DNA from: Sphingomonas jatrophae
Lineage (GTDB): Bacteria > Pseudomonadota > Alphaproteobacteria > Sphingomonadales > Sphingomonadaceae
NCBI RefSeq assembly: GCF_900113315.1
Contig: NZ_FOZG01000002.1
Span: 558,001-622,000, forward strand
Direction: 5' to 3'
DNA length: 64,000 nt
In this document: positions 1-8,883 of the stretch, piece after piece
Layout of the letters: the number at the start of each line of letters is the position of its first letter
How positions within the stretch are numbered: the first letter of the stretch is position 1
The notes under the pieces: generated by a model
Databases searched by the model: none
Told to the model about the DNA's origin: nothing
Seen by the model: the letters and a program-made list of their open reading frames with translations, nothing else
Position numbers and translations under genes: made by a program

Positions 1-309
1 GGCCGCCGCGACCATCGTATCAAAGTCGAAGGTCGCTGTCGGATCGCCGGGACCCGCTTTCCGCGCATAGCGTGATGACGCTGCCCGCGCGGCGTCGGCG
101 TTCGCCGTCGCCTCTTTGCGCAGTGCCTCGCCGCGGCGCGCGACGACCGTGGTCAGCGCCTCGGCGTCCTGAGGCGACAGCTTTGCGCGGGCACGCACCT
201 TGGCAAGGTCGAGACCCTCGACGGTCTGCGCCGCCGATCCGGCACCGAGACCGAGAAGCAGGCCGACCAGCGCGGTGCTGCCGATGATCAGGGGAACACG
301 GCGCCGCAT
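1..309 (-). CDS. trbC: TrbC, F-type pilus assembly protein (partial, N-terminal 103 codons)
   Basis: This is the N-terminal part of a protein that runs off the left edge of the window. It starts with a basic stretch and a hydrophobic segment (MRRRVPLIIGSTALVGLLLG), consistent with a Sec signal peptide, followed by an Ala/Arg-rich helical region. It was read directly from the complementary strand. Its ATG shares one base with the traU stop (TGATG), so translation is probably coupled. The position directly after traU matches trbC in F-type transfer operons, where TrbC is a periplasmic protein needed for pilus assembly. Identity rests mainly on context, because only the poorly conserved N-terminus is visible. 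Confidence 0.75.
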   Translation of the reverse strand, partial: MRRRVPLIIGSTALVGLLLGLGAGSAAQTVEGLDLAKVRARAKLSPQDAEALTTVVARRGEALRKEATANADAARAASSRYARKAGPGDPTATFDFDTMVAAA

Positions 310-1397
310 CACAGCACGCAGCAATTGCGTTTGCGCCAGACGAGATAGCCCATATCTTCTCCGATCGCGGGATAGACCTGGCCAGCCGACATGAAGGTGG
401 TCGACGCGCCGATCGGCGCGCAGGCGTAGCGCCCGCCGGTCTGCGGATTGGGATTGGTGGCCTGGAAGCGGTATTGCTGCTTGCGCATCACCGGCATCAG
501 GTAGCTGCCGCACAGGCCCTTGCTGCCCATCGTGCCCCAGGCGACGAGCTCGCGGTGGAGCTTGTAGGCGAAGCGGGCAAGCGCGAGGCGTGAGGCCTGC
601 ACATGGCCGATCGACGCACCGATGTTGCCGTTCAGGGGATACATCGTGCCCTGGCAGCCCGCGCACCAGAAGAGCGGGTCGGTCGGCAGCCTGGCGCTCG
701 CGGCGACGCAGTCGGCCGCGCAGGCGGCGAGCGCCAGCGGATTGGCGAACAGCACCGCCTCCGGGTTGATCAGCGCGGTGAGCTCGGAATCCTGCCAGAG
801 CGGATCGACCTCGGTGATGTAGAGGATGTCGATCGAGCCCTGCTCGAGACAGAGGAAGTCGGCGACGATCTCCATCCAGTAGAGCAGCGGATAGGCGTAC
901 CAGTGGACGTGCCAGCCGCTGGTGTTCTGCGCCTTGCCCCCGATCGCGCTCGGCCCGGCGATGGTCTTGAAGCCGATATCGAACCCGGGATCGAGCTTGA
1001 GCCCGCCCAGGTTCACGAAGCACCACGGCTTCATGCTGACGTCGGCCAGCCGCACCGGTTCCCAGAAGCCCATGGCGATGCCGACACGCAGGCCGCAGGC
1101 ACAGACCGGCAGCGCTGGATTGTCGGTGTCGGGGCGACCGGCAAGCGAAGGCCAGATGTTGAGCCCGCCGACCGACATCGGGAACATGCAGCTCCAGCAG
1201 ACGTCGGTAATCGGGTTGACGAAGCGACCCGTGCATCGCCCTGGCGTGCCCTCTGCTCGGGCCGGCGAGGCGAGCACGAAGCTGACGATCAGCACGAGTG
1301 CGGCGAGGCTCGCCAGCACCCAACGAGCACGGCGGCGAACGAGGGCACGGCGCCGGGCGGACGCGGCGAACCACTCGCGATTGCTTAGCGCGCTCAC
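309..1397 (-). CDS. traU: TraU, F-type conjugative transfer protein
   Basis: This 362-aa protein has an N-terminal basic/hydrophobic segment (about residues 20-48) ending in ASPARA, which looks like a signal peptide. The mature part is rich in cysteines (CTGRF, CWSCMF, CACGL, CLEQG, CAADC, CAGCQ and a terminal CC) and in aromatic residues, typical of TraU. TraU is a periplasmic protein required for DNA transfer more than for pilus growth, and its disulfides fit the DsbC-like isomerase in the same operon. The start is a GTG that overlaps the traW stop by 4 bp (GTGA). The only ATG-started reading frames here lie on the other strand and look like shadows. Confidence 0.93.
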   Translation of the reverse strand: MSALSNREWFAASARRRALVRRRARWVLASLAALVLIVSFVLASPARAEGTPGRCTGRFVNPITDVCWSCMFPMSVGGLNIWPSLAGRPDTDNPALPVCACGLRVGIAMGFWEPVRLADVSMKPWCFVNLGGLKLDPGFDIGFKTIAGPSAIGGKAQNTSGWHVHWYAYPLLYWMEIVADFLCLEQGSIDILYITEVDPLWQDSELTALINPEAVLFANPLALAACAADCVAASARLPTDPLFWCAGCQGTMYPLNGNIGASIGHVQASRLALARFAYKLHRELVAWGTMGSKGLCGSYLMPVMRKQQYRFQATNPNPQTGGRYACAPIGASTTFMSAGQVYPAIGEDMGYLVWRKRNCCVL

Positions 1398-2035
1398 TTG
1401 CGATCTCCTTTTGTTCCCCGGATTACCAGCTCGCGGATGGCGAGCGTGCGCCCCTGCTGCTCGATGAGCGCCGGCACGGCATGGATGCCGAAGTGGCGGG
1501 TCAGCGTGCCCTGCTGGTCGAAATAGAAGCGGCGCTGCTCGGCCTTCATCAGCGCGAATGGTGATCCGCCGACAAGGATGAGCTTGGCGTTGAGCGCGGT
1601 CGTCGTGCTGCGTGCCCAGGCAACCTGAGCCGGATCATCGCCATCGAGGAACACCAGCCGCTGGCGGAGCGGCACTGTGTCGAGCGGGTTCACCCGCGTA
1701 CCGGCGGCCACCACGATGCGGCCGCGTCCGTCGCGCAGATCCTGGCGCACGGTGATCGTCGGATCGAAGGTCCAGCGCCGCTCCTCGGTCGCTGGGACGA
1801 TCCCGGGCACGGGGAGTGGGCGGCGCACCCGCGCGGCGGTGCGCTCGGCCAGCTGCCGGTTCGCGCGCTCGATCGCGCCGCTCGCCTGCATCGACGTCAG
1901 CCGCTGCTGGATGACTGAGAGCAGATCCGCTTCGATGACCGGGAAGACCGCGCCCTGCTGGCCATAATCGCGCGCCGCCGCCGGAGCGGCGATGAGCAGG
2001 GCTGCGAGCCCGAGCGGGACAAGCCGCGCGCTCAC
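1394..2035 (-). CDS. traW: TraW, F-type conjugative transfer protein
   Basis: This 213-aa protein has a clear signal peptide (MSARLVPLGLAALLIAAPAAARD). The mature region starts with the DYG-Q-GxxFPVIE-type segment seen in TraW proteins, and a TrbC-like thioredoxin-fold region with a FDPT motif follows in the C-terminal half. TraW is periplasmic and works with TraU and TrbC in pilus assembly. The start is GTG and overlaps the stop of the upstream S26 peptidase gene by 4 bp. Order and length match F-type operons. Confidence 0.9.
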   Translation of the reverse strand: MSARLVPLGLAALLIAAPAAARDYGQQGAVFPVIEADLLSVIQQRLTSMQASGAIERANRQLAERTAARVRRPLPVPGIVPATEERRWTFDPTITVRQDLRDGRGRIVVAAGTRVNPLDTVPLRQRLVFLDGDDPAQVAWARSTTTALNAKLILVGGSPFALMKAEQRRFYFDQQGTLTRHFGIHAVPALIEQQGRTLAIRELVIRGTKGDRK

Positions 2036-2565
2036 AGGATCGCCCTTCCGACACCGATTAGCTGGCGGCCACAGACCCAGCCGATGAGTGCATAGCGACT
2101 GTCGAAGCTGTCCTTGTTGGGCGTGCCGACAAAATAGCAGCCGCGCGGCACGATCCCGGTCGGCCCGAGCGCCAGCGGCTCGCCGCGCAGCGTCCGCTCC
2201 TTGGCGAGCGCCACCGCCCGGCCGTTGACGAGGAACAGCCGTCCCCGGCGCTTCACCGCGTCGCCGGCGATGCCGTAGACGATTTTGCCGAACGGCGGAT
2301 GATCGCGCCCGAAGTGACGCTCGAGCAGTCGGCTCGCCGGCGGATCGAAGAAGATCGTGTCGCCGCGTGCTGGGACCCGATGGCGCTCGACCAGGAACGC
2401 CCAGCTGGGCAGGCTGGTACTCTGGTTGACGAGGAACACGTGCCGGTCGCTCCAGCTGGCCAGGCTGGCATAGGCGCTGGCCGCGGCCGCCACCGCCAGC
2501 ATCACGCCCCAGCGCTGGCGGCGGATAGGCGACCAGAAGCGCCGATCGGCATCAGCGGGGATCAT
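2032..2565 (-). CDS. S26-family (TraF-type) signal peptidase of the conjugation system
   Basis: This 177-aa protein has one N-terminal membrane segment (about residues 16-35), so the catalytic part should face the periplasm. The STSLPSWAFLV stretch carries the presumed nucleophilic serine, in the position of the SxPxGxY motif of TraF/LepB enzymes. The catalytic lysine is probably the one in GKIVYGIAGD. The segment PRGCYFVGTPNKDSFDSRY matches the conserved end of the family. It probably processes pilin or another exported transfer protein. I chose the ATG at 2565, which overlaps the end of trbI by 14 bp; a longer in-frame extension would lie inside trbI. RP4-type TraF is the closest known relative; this is not the thioredoxin-like F-plasmid TraF. 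Confidence 0.88.
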   Translation of the reverse strand: MIPADADRRFWSPIRRQRWGVMLAVAAAASAYASLASWSDRHVFLVNQSTSLPSWAFLVERHRVPARGDTIFFDPPASRLLERHFGRDHPPFGKIVYGIAGDAVKRRGRLFLVNGRAVALAKERTLRGEPLALGPTGIVPRGCYFVGTPNKDSFDSRYALIGWVCGRQLIGVGRAIL

Positions 2566-2950
2566 GCTCGGCCTCCATCGCGCGGGCGACCCGCGCCCGA
2601 ACATCGGCGGTGCGGTCGTCGACGGAGCGCCCAAGCGTTGCTTCGGATACGAGGACAGTGGTGCCATCCTGCCCGAGCTGAGCGACCGCCTTGTTGACCG
2701 CCGCCAGGTAGCTCGCCGTGCGGCTCGCCGACTGTTCCGGCGTGCCGCCATTGCGGGCCTCGGCGGCGACGAAATCCTCGACCAGCCGCGAGAGGCTGAC
2801 CGACACGATCCGGCGCTGCTGGAGCTCGAAGAGCGTCCGTGTCAGCCACGCCGCCCAGACGAGCGCGGCTGTGAGCAGGACGGCGGCGATCACGCGCGCG
2901 AGCGGCCAGCCGGCAATCATGCGGTGCTTGCGAGCGGCGGGCTCAGTCAT
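2552..2950 (-). CDS. trbI: TrbI-like inner-membrane protein of the F-type transfer system
   Basis: This 132-aa protein has a single transmembrane segment near the N-terminus (WPLARVIAAVLLTAALVWAA) and a soluble, helical C-terminal part that should lie in the periplasm. Size, topology and position between traC and traW match TrbI of F-type systems, which affects pilus outgrowth or retraction. The ATG at 2950 overlaps the stop of the upstream gene by 8 bp; an earlier start at 2962 is possible. The family is weakly conserved, so the call rests on context and topology. Confidence 0.72.
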   Translation of the reverse strand: MTEPAARKHRMIAGWPLARVIAAVLLTAALVWAAWLTRTLFELQQRRIVSVSLSRLVEDFVAAEARNGGTPEQSASRTASYLAAVNKAVAQLGQDGTTVLVSEATLGRSVDDRTADVRARVARAMEAEHDPR

Positions 2951-3302
2951 TCCGACCCCCACGCGCCAGATCGCGCCGCAGCTTGCCGACGAAGGACGGC
3001 AGCCGGGCGATGGCGAGGAGGCCTACCAAGCCGAGAAGCAGCGCCAGCACCTGCCGGTCGAAGTGCGCGCGCGCCAGCGGATCCGCGAACAGATAGTGGG
3101 TCGAGAGGTTCTGGAGGTGCGCGAAGAAGCGCAGCGGTCGTCCGTCAGCCGCGACGAACAGGAAGGCGAGCACCATTCCGAGCGCCGCCAGCAGGGTGCC
3201 GGATAGCCACAGGCTGACGCTCAGGCCGACGTGGCAGATGTCGGACGTGACGCGCCCGGCGCGCGCGAGCCGCGCTCGCAACTTGGGTCGGGGATCAGCC
3301 AT
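2943..3302 (-). CDS. Small membrane protein between traC and trbI, function unknown
   Basis: This 119-aa protein has two or three hydrophobic segments: about residues 20-47 (HVGLSVSLWLSGTLLAALG and onward) and about 88-100 (VLALLLGLVGLLAIA). Its N-terminus and C-terminus are basic. The ATG at 3302 overlaps the traC stop by 8 bp, and its own stop overlaps trbI by 8 bp, so it is a coupled member of the operon. I do not recognise a family. An inner-membrane accessory role in pilus assembly is inference from position only. Confidence 0.7.
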   Translation of the reverse strand: MADPRPKLRARLARAGRVTSDICHVGLSVSLWLSGTLLAALGMVLAFLFVAADGRPLRFFAHLQNLSTHYLFADPLARAHFDRQVLALLLGLVGLLAIARLPSFVGKLRRDLARGGRND

Positions 3303-5868
3303 TGCGGCGCTCCGGATGAGAGGAATCGGCTTCGCCGCGCGCCACAGCGTCGATCGCGTCGGCGATCGGCTCGCCGGCCGCGACCCGTGCCTCGATGGCG
3401 GCATAGGTGTCCGGCGAGGAGGAGAAGACGGTCGCGGAGAAGCGGTCGAGCACCAGCCGTCCGATCGCCTGGCACTCCGAGCCGCGGATGAAGACCTCCG
3501 AATATTCGCTGCCCGAGCGTTTCAGCGAGCGGATCAGCCCTTCGGTGCGGTCGTCCATGTCGAGCCTCGCCGACTTGCGCAGATCGGCGATCGTCTCGGG
3601 TTTCTGCTGGAGCACCAGCATCCAGTCCGAGTTCTCGAGAGCGGCGGTGGCGCCATCCGACTTGTAGAAGTCGTTGAGCGACTGGGTCGCCGTGCAGAGC
3701 GCCCCGCCATATTTGCGGGCGGTGCGCGCGTAGGTCTCGACGAAGTCGGACATCGACCCGCCCTTGAGCATCGCCCAGGCCTCGTCGATCAGCAGCAGCT
3801 TCTTCACCGAGCGCGGTGAGCGCGTCATGGCCTGGCCGGTCATGAACATGATCGCGGTGAGCACGACCGAGCGCAGCTCCTCGCGCGTCGCAAGGTCCGA
3901 CATCTCGAAGACGGTGAAGTCGGCCTCGAGCCGGAGCGTCGCTTCGCCGTTGAAGAACCCGCCATAGGTGCCGCCCGCGCGGAACGGGCCCATGGCGATG
4001 GCGAGGTTGGCGGCGTCCGCATTGCCGGTTGCCTCCAGCGAGAGCGCGACGGCCTCGACCGATCCGGCCCTGCCCTGCTCTTCCCAGACCCGGTTGACCG
4101 CCTGGTCGATCAGGCCGCGCTCGGTGTCGGTCAGGCGGTCGACGAAGCGCGCCATCTGGCCGACGATGGCCTTGAGCATCGCCATGCAGTCGAGCCTGTA
4201 ATCCTCGTCCTCGACGACCCGCTCGGCGTCGACCATCGAGAAGGGGTTGAGGCAGAAGCCGCTCGCCAGCGTGAACTCGATGAAGCGGCCGCCCTGCAGG
4301 CGGCAGCTGTTCATGAAGGAGCGGCCGTCGTCGATCACGACGACCTTGGCGCCGGCGCCGCACAGGCTCGCGCACATCTCCTGCAGCAGCACCGACTTGC
4401 CCGAGCCCGACTTGCCGAGAATCGCGACATTGTGGTTGCCCGCACCATTCTCGAACGGCGACCAGAAGAAGGGCTGGCCGCGTCGGCCGAGGAACAGGAG
4501 GTGCGGCACCGCGCCACCGAGATATTCGCCCTGGACAGGAGCGATGTTGGCGGCTGTCGTCGACAGCATGGTGCGCATCCGGCGGCAGCGCTCAAGGTCG
4601 GCGGCGAGCCCGTCGGCAAGCGTGAGCGGCATCGCCGCGAGCAGGCCCTGCACCTGGAGGAAGCGCTCGTCGGCCAGGTCCCAGCCCGCCGACTTGTAGA
4701 GCGACTTGACCATGCGCTCGTTGCGGTCGCCGTCGCCGGCCGGCGAGAAGGTCGTCACGCCGTAGAAGGCGCGGACCAATCGTCGGCCTTCCTGAAGCTG
4801 CGCCTGAACCTCGCGCCACTCGGCTGCCTGTTCACGGAGCTTGGGCACGTAGCGCGCGGACTTGCCTTCGGAGAGGCTGGTCGTGCGCAGGAACTTCATG
4901 CCTGCGCGCGTCGAGGCGGCCTCCTGGTCGGGATAGACGAGGCAGAGCATCGTCGCCGCGGGGCACGGGTAGCGGAGCTTGTCGGTGAACAGGTCGCCGA
5001 TCAGCCGCGCGGTCTCCCACGGCGTCCAGCGCACCGGCATGTTGCGGACGCCGAAATGCCGCACGTCGAAGCGGTCGGGAAAGATCTCGCCGATTTCGGG
5101 CGCCTCGCCGTCATGCCCGCCGGTCGGGCGAAAGCGCTCGGTTCGGAGCAGCATGCGGCTCTCCTCGACGGTGAGCTCGATATCTCGGCGGATCGCCTGG
5201 TCGGCGATCGGATCGAGCGGGTTGTAGTCGACCGCATCGTCGCCGCTCGCGGTGGTCGGCGAGGTCAGGTCGTCGAGGAAGGCGATGAGCTCGACGGGAT
5301 CGACATCAAGCGCCGGCACATCGAGCGAGCGCAGTACGCCGACGAAGCTCTCTCGCACCGCCACCAGCTCTTCCTTCGACGTGCTGCCGTTCGCGGGCAC
5401 GCCGACCGACACGAGCAGCTGGTGGTGACGCGCATGGAACGGCGCGCCGCTGGAGCCGCTGGTCCAGACGAGATCGTAGAGGCACTGGGTGCGTGCCCGT
5501 GCGATCTGCTCATACACGCCGCCGCGGGCGTAGCGCGGCGCAAACCATGGCGCGATGTTGCGGCTGATCCGTGGAGACGCCCAGTGGACGATCTGCACGC
5601 AGGCGCCCGCCGGCAGCCCTTCGGACAGGAACTGGCCGAGCAGATCGCCCACCCGCTCGTCGGCACCGACCAGGGGTGCGACGTTGAGGATAAACCCGGA
5701 CGAGCGCGCATTGAGGTAAAGCTTCGTCGAGGGCTCGTAGACCCGGTACGGCAGGAAGCTCGACAGCATGTCGAGGCCCAGCACCGGCCGCTCGCCCTCG
5801 CTCTCCTCGGCATCGCCGAACAGTCCGGTCATGAGCGACCCGGTGAGCGTCTTCAGCGACAGGCTCAT
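3295..5868 (-). CDS. traC: TraC, conjugation ATPase (VirB4 family)
   Basis: This 857-aa protein is the energising ATPase of the type IV secretion machine at the cytoplasmic side of the inner membrane. The N-terminal half is the TraC/VirB4 scaffold domain (residues about 1-440). Walker A (GKSGSGKS) lies near residue 484 and Walker B (LLLIDEAWAML) near residue 690, followed by the TATQSLNDFYKS-type sensor region. Length is normal for F-type TraC. The ATG overlaps the traV stop (ATGA). The C-terminal stop overlaps a small membrane-protein gene. Confidence 0.96.
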   Translation of the reverse strand: MSLSLKTLTGSLMTGLFGDAEESEGERPVLGLDMLSSFLPYRVYEPSTKLYLNARSSGFILNVAPLVGADERVGDLLGQFLSEGLPAGACVQIVHWASPRISRNIAPWFAPRYARGGVYEQIARARTQCLYDLVWTSGSSGAPFHARHHQLLVSVGVPANGSTSKEELVAVRESFVGVLRSLDVPALDVDPVELIAFLDDLTSPTTASGDDAVDYNPLDPIADQAIRRDIELTVEESRMLLRTERFRPTGGHDGEAPEIGEIFPDRFDVRHFGVRNMPVRWTPWETARLIGDLFTDKLRYPCPAATMLCLVYPDQEAASTRAGMKFLRTTSLSEGKSARYVPKLREQAAEWREVQAQLQEGRRLVRAFYGVTTFSPAGDGDRNERMVKSLYKSAGWDLADERFLQVQGLLAAMPLTLADGLAADLERCRRMRTMLSTTAANIAPVQGEYLGGAVPHLLFLGRRGQPFFWSPFENGAGNHNVAILGKSGSGKSVLLQEMCASLCGAGAKVVVIDDGRSFMNSCRLQGGRFIEFTLASGFCLNPFSMVDAERVVEDEDYRLDCMAMLKAIVGQMARFVDRLTDTERGLIDQAVNRVWEEQGRAGSVEAVALSLEATGNADAANLAIAMGPFRAGGTYGGFFNGEATLRLEADFTVFEMSDLATREELRSVVLTAIMFMTGQAMTRSPRSVKKLLLIDEAWAMLKGGSMSDFVETYARTARKYGGALCTATQSLNDFYKSDGATAALENSDWMLVLQQKPETIADLRKSARLDMDDRTEGLIRSLKRSGSEYSEVFIRGSECQAIGRLVLDRFSATVFSSSPDTYAAIEARVAAGEPIADAIDAVARGEADSSHPERRNG

Positions 5869-6686
5869 CGCGGCTGCTCCTGGCCTGCTGGCGCGCTGAA
5901 CGGGCTGGCATCGCTTTCCGCTGGCCCGGCCGTCTGGTCGGACCGCCTGCCCAGCCGCGCCAGATCGGGGGTGGCGAGCGCCTTGAGCCGCGCCCGCGCG
6001 GCCGCCGCGTCACCTTGCGGGAGCACGACCTTGCCAGCCGGCAGGGACCGCCGCGCCGACTGGCTCGGTTCAGCGGGAGCGGCTGACGCAGGGATTGCAT
6101 CCGCGGTGCCGATCCGATGCCCGGCGCTCGCGGCCGCGAGCGATGCCGCGGTCGGCGCGCCGGGTTCGACCGCGCGGGGCAACGCGGCCGAACTGAAAGG
6201 TTGAGGGGCTTGAGCGGGAGGAGTCTCAAGCCCCTCGATCACCGGTGCCGAAGCACCGGCGATCGCCTCGCGCAGGGAGGAAGGGGCGGGACTGCGCGAG
6301 ATCTCGGAATAGGGAGTCGGGTCGGTCGCGGCGGTGAAGGTCCAGCCGGGCTGCTCGACCACCGCATGGACGGTCGCCGCATCGTGCAGCACGCCGGCCT
6401 CGTCGACATGCGCGGGCAGCAGGATGGAGAGCATGCGCTCGCCCGTCCGGACAGCGACGCTGCCGCCACGACCCGTCCGCACCGGCTGCCGCTCCGGCAC
6501 TGCCGCAGAATCGGCGCCTTCCTCGGCGACTTGGCCGATTGCGGCCGCATCGATCCTGGTCATCGGTGCGCAGGTGCCCGCCGACGCGCGGCAGGTGAAA
6601 TCCCCCTTCACGGTGCCGCCGAGCGTCGTGCAGCCGCCGAGCGCCGAGGCACCGGCGAGCAGGAGCGGGAGAATGGCGCGGATCAT
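5865..6686 (-). CDS. traV: TraV, outer-membrane lipoprotein of the transfer channel
   Basis: This 273-aa protein has a lipoprotein signal with lipobox ALGGC (lipidated Cys at residue 19). A second Cys pair follows (FTCRASAGTCAPM), as in TraV, which anchors the TraK/TraB core complex to the outer membrane. The C-terminal two thirds are low-complexity, Ala/Pro-rich and probably disordered, and make it longer than F-plasmid TraV. Start and stop overlap dsbC and traC by 4 bp each. Confidence 0.88.
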   Translation of the reverse strand: MIRAILPLLLAGASALGGCTTLGGTVKGDFTCRASAGTCAPMTRIDAAAIGQVAEEGADSAAVPERQPVRTGRGGSVAVRTGERMLSILLPAHVDEAGVLHDAATVHAVVEQPGWTFTAATDPTPYSEISRSPAPSSLREAIAGASAPVIEGLETPPAQAPQPFSSAALPRAVEPGAPTAASLAAASAGHRIGTADAIPASAAPAEPSQSARRSLPAGKVVLPQGDAAAARARLKALATPDLARLGRRSDQTAGPAESDASPFSAPAGQEQPR

Positions 6687-7564
6687 GCCCGGCCTCCCGC
6701 GACAAAGGCCTTGAGCTGCTCGGCGGTGTGGAAGCCCTGGAGCACCGCACCATCGGCGCGGATGATCACCGGCGTGCCGCCGAACCCGTGCTTGCGGGCG
6801 AACGCTTCGTTGGCGTCGAGCCCCGACACGTCGCAGGTCTTGCCGGGCACCACCGGCTGGCCCGCATAAGCGGCATGAGCCGCGGCGGCGGGATCGGGGG
6901 CGCAGAGCACCGCCTCGGCGAGCTTGCGGCTCTCCGCGCCGAAGATGGAGATCGGGCGCTCCTCTACACGCGCGCCCATGCGGGCGAGTTCTCCGGCGAG
7001 CTTGCGGCAGTAGCCGCAGTGAAAGTCGCTGAGGATCACGAGCCTGGGACCGTTCGCCGGACCCCAGTGGATCGCGCCACCGGCTGGCAGCGTGGCGAGG
7101 TCGACCTTGGCAGCCGCCTGCGTCGCCGCGGAAGGCTTCGCCTCCTCGTCGTCGCGCCGGCCCGCCGCGCCAGCGGCGAGCAGATCCGGGTTGAGCTCAA
7201 GCAGCCGCGTCGCGGTGAGGTCGCTGCGCGCCTCCATGTCGTAGAGTCGCCCGATCATGAGGTAGCGCGCGTTCCGATCGACGTAGAAGAGCGTGGTGCC
7301 GGCAACGACCTCGCACAGACCGCCAAAGCGACCGCAGTCGATCGCGCCGATGCGCGTCTTCGGCAGGCGCAGCTTGAGCGCCTCGCGGACCAGCGTGGTA
7401 TCGATGCCCGCTGTCGTCGGGGCGGCGTGGACGCTCTTGGCGACCAGCCCAGCCCCCATGCCGAGCGCGAGCGAGGCGGATGCGATCAGGCTCCAGAAGG
7501 GTGCGCCTTCCATGCGGCGCATCCTGGCCAGCTCGCGGCCAAGACGAGTGTCAGACGAATTCAT
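6683..7564 (-). CDS. DsbC-like thiol:disulfide isomerase in the tra operon
   Basis: This 293-aa protein has an N-terminal membrane or signal segment (about residues 24-47), a DsbC N-terminal dimerisation-like region and a thioredoxin domain. The redox motif CGYC lies near residues 180-183 in LSDFHCGYCRKLAGEL, and the cis-Pro loop is GGTPVII. It should shuffle disulfides in Cys-rich transfer proteins such as TraU and TraV. I place the start at the ATG overlapping the traB stop (ATGA, 7561-7564). The open frame extends much further upstream, but only as a shadow of traB. Confidence 0.92.
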   Translation of the reverse strand: MNSSDTRLGRELARMRRMEGAPFWSLIASASLALGMGAGLVAKSVHAAPTTAGIDTTLVREALKLRLPKTRIGAIDCGRFGGLCEVVAGTTLFYVDRNARYLMIGRLYDMEARSDLTATRLLELNPDLLAAGAAGRRDDEEAKPSAATQAAAKVDLATLPAGGAIHWGPANGPRLVILSDFHCGYCRKLAGELARMGARVEERPISIFGAESRKLAEAVLCAPDPAAAAHAAYAGQPVVPGKTCDVSGLDANEAFARKHGFGGTPVIIRADGAVLQGFHTAEQLKAFVAGGRA

Positions 7565-8883
7565 TGGGAGTTCCTCACATAGACGCCGTCGAGGAAGACG
7601 ATTTCGACATCGATGCCGGTCGGCATCTCCACGACTGGCTGATATTGTTCGGCGCGCTCGATCAGATATTTGGACACCGTGTCCGAGGCATCGGCGACGC
7701 CCTGACCGAGTCCGCCCTGGACGATGTCGCCGCCCGAAAGCTGCTGGCGCTTGCCGTCGACCCCGGTGGTGATCCCGGAGAAGAGGCTGTTCGAGTTGGC
7801 GGAGAAGCCGCGCCCGAAGCCACCGACGATGCCCGCGAGCAGCGCTTGGCTGACGAGGCTGCCCTCGCGGCTGACGACCCGACCGCGCACGCCGGTCTTG
7901 CCGGCGAAGCTGATGAAGCCCTTCACCTCGCTGACCGCGACACGCCCGCCCGGCTGGTCGCAGGTCATCTTCTGGAGCTTCACGTAGACCTTCTCGGCCG
8001 AGAGATCGCCGCGCGCCGCGCCGTTGACGACACAGCCCTGGATGCGAGTGGTTAGCAGCTTGCCGTCCTTGACGACCGAGCGCGCCGGTCCGGTGATCCG
8101 CAACACGACCGGCAGCGGATCCGTCTGGCTGGAGACACCCGCCGAGGCATCGACGCCGACGATGACGCGGGCCGGCGCATAGCTGTTGGGCGGCAGATAC
8201 TCGGGGCTGTTCTCGATCTCGATCGCCGGCGCACTCGGTCGACCAGCCCTGAGGCCGGTCTTCGCGGTCGAACCGGCCTCCGACGTGCCGCTCGTGAACG
8301 AGACGGTTTTCACCTGTCGTTCGGCCGGCGGCGGCAGCGTCGCGCCCTGCGCTGCAGCCATGTTCGGGTCGAGCGGCGAGCCCGACGGGATCGACGGGTC
8401 GCGCGCGGCGATCGGCGGGGGCGGAGCTGGCTGCGTCTGCGCGCGGGTGAGCTCGCTCCGGAGCGTGCTGTTCTCCTGCGTCAGCGCATCGATCGTCTTG
8501 GTGCCGTCGGTCTTGAGCGCCTGGTTCTCGGCCGCGAGCGCGTCGAGTCTGGCCTGCACCTCGGGCGCGACCGCCTTGCTCTCTTCGAGCGCCTTCAGCT
8601 GACGCGCCTGCGCATCCAGCCGGTTGCCGTAGATCGCGACGAACTCCTTCTGGCTGAGGTCGCGATTGACGATGCCGTCGGTCTCGATCTTCTGCGGCGC
8701 GTCCGCGGCCGGCGTGTGATCGCCGGTGCCGCCGAACACGAACCAGAGTGCGAGCATCGCGGCGGAACCGCCACCGCCGAGCAGCAGCATGCGCTGGCGT
8801 GCGCGGGTCTTGGCGTTGAGTGCGCCTAGGGCTGTGACGCTCTCCTGCGCCGGGCCGGACGGAGGGGTGGCCTGCTCGCTCAT
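7561..8883 (-). CDS. traB: TraB, inner-membrane core-channel protein (VirB10-like)
   Basis: This 440-aa protein has one transmembrane helix near residues 30-50 (MLLLGGGGSAAMLALWFVFG), a coiled-coil-like stretch (about 95-140), a proline-rich linker (PAPPPP) and a C-terminal TrbI/VirB10-type beta domain with DAS and CVVNG motifs. TraB bridges the inner membrane and the TraV/TraK ring. The ATG overlaps the traK stop and the end overlaps the DsbC-like gene, 4 bp each. Length fits F-type TraB. Confidence 0.94.
   Translation of the reverse strand: MSEQATPPSGPAQESVTALGALNAKTRARQRMLLLGGGGSAAMLALWFVFGGTGDHTPAADAPQKIETDGIVNRDLSQKEFVAIYGNRLDAQARQLKALEESKAVAPEVQARLDALAAENQALKTDGTKTIDALTQENSTLRSELTRAQTQPAPPPPIAARDPSIPSGSPLDPNMAAAQGATLPPPAERQVKTVSFTSGTSEAGSTAKTGLRAGRPSAPAIEIENSPEYLPPNSYAPARVIVGVDASAGVSSQTDPLPVVLRITGPARSVVKDGKLLTTRIQGCVVNGAARGDLSAEKVYVKLQKMTCDQPGGRVAVSEVKGFISFAGKTGVRGRVVSREGSLVSQALLAGIVGGFGRGFSANSNSLFSGITTGVDGKRQQLSGGDIVQGGLGQGVADASDTVSKYLIERAEQYQPVVEMPTGIDVEIVFLDGVYVRNSQ

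Noticed and set aside
603-1388. Long plus-strand open frames opposite traU, traC and traK (for example 603-1388, 4432-6204)
   Set aside because: They are antisense shadows of high-GC genes; the minus-strand genes have clear family motifs and coupled starts.
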